Assembly (NCBI GenBank): GCA_007693945.1
Contig: RECP01000081.1
Coordinates: 1 to 64,000, forward strand
DNA length: 64,000 bases
Origin: Spirochaetaceae bacterium
GTDB lineage: Bacteria; Spirochaetota; Spirochaetia; DSM-27196; PWMO01
Reading direction: 5' to 3'
Both the position numbers and the translations under genes were made by a program. Positions 61,023 through 64,000 of the stretch are shown here, one piece after another. The notes beneath the pieces were generated by a model. That model saw only the letters and a list, made by a program, of their open reading frames with translations, was not told the DNA's origin and did no database searches. The first letter of the stretch is position 1; the number at the start of each line of letters is the position of its first letter.

Positions 61023-62018
61023 TCAACGCGTGCGGATAACTTCCCCGTCACGAATAATCTCCCGTGTTTCCAACTCGCCGTTGCGGTAGTACAACCGCAG
61101 CACGACCACGCCGTTCTGAAACCGCTCCTCGACACGCCGACCTTCCTGCTTGTAGATAATACGGCTCTGCAGCCGATCGTTCAAACGCTCCTGCTGCAGC
61201 GCAAGCGTGCCGTCGTCCTGGTATTCGAAACTGGTAACGCGCAGCCGCCCCGCTTCGACCTCCACCTCTTCGGTGATCCCGTATGCACCCCAGCTGCGCT
61301 CACTGCGCAGCAGCACACGCCCGTCACGGCTGACGGTCGTCCTGATGCTGCGCTGTTGATCATCGAAGTACTGGCTGGTAACCGTAACTCCGTCCGCGTC
61401 GTGCTGCTCTTCAACCGTTCGCTCAAGCTCCGGGCCGTCGTTGCGGTAGTAGTAACGCGTATTATGCGTCAGCACGTCGTCCCGGAGCTGCTGCAGTTGC
61501 TGCGGACGCTCCAGTCGGTCATAGCGGATTCGTTCCAGCAGCTGCCCGCTGTGATGCAGCTCCTCGTGGAGGCGCCCGCGAACGAAGACGTAGCGCGAGC
61601 TGCGTTCGCGGTTGTCCGCATAGCGGCGCCGGATTTCGCGCAGCATGCCGTCACTGCTGTAGGTGTAGTAGTCGCTGTAGAGCGGCTCATCAGCGGCGCA
61701 GAACGCGTGGGATTCACTGCGCCGTCCGTCACGGTAGCGATACTGATAGCGTTCGATCAGCGCTCCCTCGTTCGTCAACCTGTGCTCCGAAATGAGCGTC
61801 CCGTTGTGATACAATGCACGGACGGTCTCGTGTGGCGTGCGATCGACATGCAGTACCCAGCTGTGCTCACGCCGTGCGGCGGCGCTGATGGTACTCAGCT
61901 CGTCGCCGTCCGCGTTGGACCGGAACCAGTAGCCGGCGGCGCACGGCGAGGTTGCGGCCAGAAGGCCAAGCAGCAGAATCAGCCTGACAGCCGTCGCTTG
62001 TATAATAATCCTGCTCAT
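61023..62018 (-). CDS. exported Tyr/Arg-rich repeat protein
   Basis: 331 residues from the ATG at 62018 (GTG at 62024 possible). Signal peptide (LILLLGLLAATSPCAAG), then loosely repeated strand units of the type YRYRDGRRSE / YYYRNDGPE / YRNGELETREI, similar to MORN-variant or YD-type repeats. No enzyme motif. Located between ftsY and the Lol genes, so a periplasmic envelope role is inferred. Confidence 0.65.
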   Translation of the reverse strand: MSRIIIQATAVRLILLLGLLAATSPCAAGYWFRSNADGDELSTISAAARREHSWVLHVDRTPHETVRALYHNGTLISEHRLTNEGALIERYQYRYRDGRRSESHAFCAADEPLYSDYYTYSSDGMLREIRRRYADNRERSSRYVFVRGRLHEELHHSGQLLERIRYDRLERPQQLQQLRDDVLTHNTRYYYRNDGPELERTVEEQHDADGVTVTSQYFDDQQRSIRTTVSRDGRVLLRSERSWGAYGITEEVEVEAGRLRVTSFEYQDDGTLALQQERLNDRLQSRIIYKQEGRRVEERFQNGVVVLRLYYRNGELETREIIRDGEVIRTR

Positions 62019-62033
62019 TCCCACTCCGCAACG

Positions 62034-62906
<873 letters not shown>

Positions 62907-62934
62907 TTCGGCTACTCCTGATGCGGGTGCTCTA

Positions 62935-64000
62935 TCAGTGAAAATGGTACGACTCAGCGGCACGAATATACCGCACGAGTTGTACCGCCATGTTGACAAA
63001 CAGACCGGAGCTGACACCCACGCTTCCCCAGTAGGCCCAATAGACGGTGTTACCGGTTCGTCGCAGGCGGTCGGCATCATCCGGCACGGGCTCGGCGGCA
63101 AGCAGCGTGAACAGGTTGTCGTACACACCGTTCAAGATGATCGGAGCCGGCAGCGACACTACGAAGAACCCCAGCGACCGATAGAAGCGGTCGCGCTGCA
63201 TCCGGGTCTGCTCGCTCCAGCCGACGATGTCCGATGCCAGCTGACGCGTGATCACCTCGGGCGATTCGGGGCCAACGACAAACCGCGAACTGTGATGACC
63301 ATCGCGCTGCAGCAGCACGGTTGACGGCTGCTGCGGCCGGTTGACCGCGATCGGGGTCCGCCCCATCCAGACCGAATCGACATAGACATCGGCTCCGCGT
63401 GGCTCGCTTTCGATCACAATCGTGCCGATCTCTACCGCAGCAAACTCAACCGTCAACTCGGCGCGCTCGAACGGCAGCAGCACCATCGTCTCGACATGCT
63501 CGCGATCTTCGTACGTTACGGTGACCTCGCGCCGTCCGGGCTCCAGGTGCTGGATAGTGACCGCACCGAAGCCGTACAGCATACCGTCGACCAGCACCGC
63601 GGCATCGGGCTGCGAGGAGCGCACGGTCAGATTGGCCCACGGCCGGCCCAGCACGGCTTCCGCCACGCGGCCGACGACACCGTCTATCAGCTCGAGCACT
63701 TCTTCCGGGCGTAGTATCTCCGTGTCGCGCAACAGCGTACGCTGCTGCGCTGCGCTGTAGCCGTATATCTCGAGGATCAGGTACTCGTCATCCAGCGGCC
63801 GGATCGAGCCCGAGAAAACGTAGTCAAGCCGCTCACGGCGCGCGATCTCGCGCGGCGAAACCCCCACCGGCAGCAACTCAGCTCCGCTGGGCCGAATCTC
63901 AAGCGGCTTGCGGGCCGCGACCTCGATCTGCGCCGGTTGAATTGCCTCCAGGCGCTCGAAGCGCGCGCGCGCTTCGGCTACCCGTTCTTCGGCAGCCTCC
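62935..64000 (-). CDS. PEGA-domain membrane protein, 5' end outside window
   Basis: The frame is open to the window edge (the ORF-track start is an internal TTG), so the gene is partial; at least 354 codons are seen. An Ala/Glu/Arg-rich start, a segment resembling TolB-N/lipoprotein repeats (DYVFSGSIRP), two PEGA-like domains (SSQPDAAVLVDGMLYG and SEPRGADVYVDSVWMGRTP) and two C-terminal hydrophobic stretches. PEGA proteins are surface or periplasmic, often lipid-linked. First visible gene of the operon running to clpC. Confidence 0.75.
   Translation of the reverse strand, partial: EAAEERVAEARARFERLEAIQPAQIEVAARKPLEIRPSGAELLPVGVSPREIARRERLDYVFSGSIRPLDDEYLILEIYGYSAAQQRTLLRDTEILRPEEVLELIDGVVGRVAEAVLGRPWANLTVRSSQPDAAVLVDGMLYGFGAVTIQHLEPGRREVTVTYEDREHVETMVLLPFERAELTVEFAAVEIGTIVIESEPRGADVYVDSVWMGRTPIAVNRPQQPSTVLLQRDGHHSSRFVVGPESPEVITRQLASDIVGWSEQTRMQRDRFYRSLGFFVVSLPAPIILNGVYDNLFTLLAAEPVPDDADRLRRTGNTVYWAYWGSVGVSSGLFVNMAVQLVRYIRAAESYHFH

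Overview
The window is a dense, high-GC bacterial chromosome segment, almost fully coding and mostly on the minus strand. Gene content and order point to a free-living spirochaete (Spirochaetales/Spirochaetaceae-like): folP-cdaA-ybbR-acpS, omega-miaA beside an AURKAIP1/COX24 mini-protein, PEGA and PASTA proteins, diderm envelope systems (Lol, Mla, RND) and topoisomerase IV genes of the Bacteroidetes/spirochaete style. This assignment is inference from proteins; no rRNA is present. There is a tRNA-Gly(CCC) and no CRISPR array.

Layout. 1-0.95 kb: tRNA-Gly with a small ORF and a broken tyrosine-integrase N-terminus directly at its 3' side, the usual look of one end of an integrated element. 1-3.6 kb: def-fmt-PASTA protein (translation start). 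3.6-5.8 kb: a large membrane-anchored coiled-coil protein. 5.9-11.7 kb: envelope block (two barrel-like exported proteins, a lipoprotein, a class III adenylate cyclase, DUF4197). 11.8-19.1 kb: priA, family-4 UDG, truA, DUF2225, acpS, ybbR/cdaR, cdaA (c-di-AMP synthase), folP. 19.2-20.6 kb: a 31-residue ribosome-type mini-protein missed by the ORF track, miaA and rpoZ. 20.7-26.2 kb: ketopantoate reductase, a ComFB-like protein, cytidylate-kinase-like, yicC, murC and a DUF368 undecaprenyl-phosphate translocase. 26.3-31.2 kb: Mla-type lipid transport operon, rsmE, tetR. 31.2-36.3 kb: mutarotase-like protein, mtlD, an unknown 661-residue membrane protein, bpt (N-degron aminoacyl-transferase). 36.4-38.6 kb: metY-cysK. 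38.7-48 kb: M16 protease, RND efflux pump with lipoprotein adaptor, ABC-2 exporter. 48-52.6 kb: pcm-parE-parC. 52.6-64 kb: a lipoprotein, then a long minus-strand operon: PEGA protein-ftsY-unknown-lolC-lolD-lolE-mcsA-mcsB-clpC.

Most notable points. (1) The McsB homologue between mcsA and clpC keeps the fold but has lost each catalytic motif I can align, including the catalytic Cys (Asp in its place), so it looks like a pseudo-arginine-kinase, while ClpC keeps the conserved Glu positions of its N-domain. (2) Genes at the head of transcripts repeatedly have a -10 box only 6-15 nt from the start codon and no well-placed Shine-Dalgarno, whereas operon-internal genes have strong ones: a likely leaderless or near-leaderless transcript class. 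(3) Three divergent gene pairs share one symmetric -10 element read in both directions. (4) miaA and the Mla auxiliary lipoprotein have no normal start codon before essential N-terminal sequence; AUC and AUA fit, the latter with an AGGAGG site at 6 nt. (5) A ComFB domain fused to an Ig-like domain lies a few kb from a c-di-AMP synthase gene.

All coordinates, frames and motifs were read by eye; family names rest on motif recognition, not on database searches.
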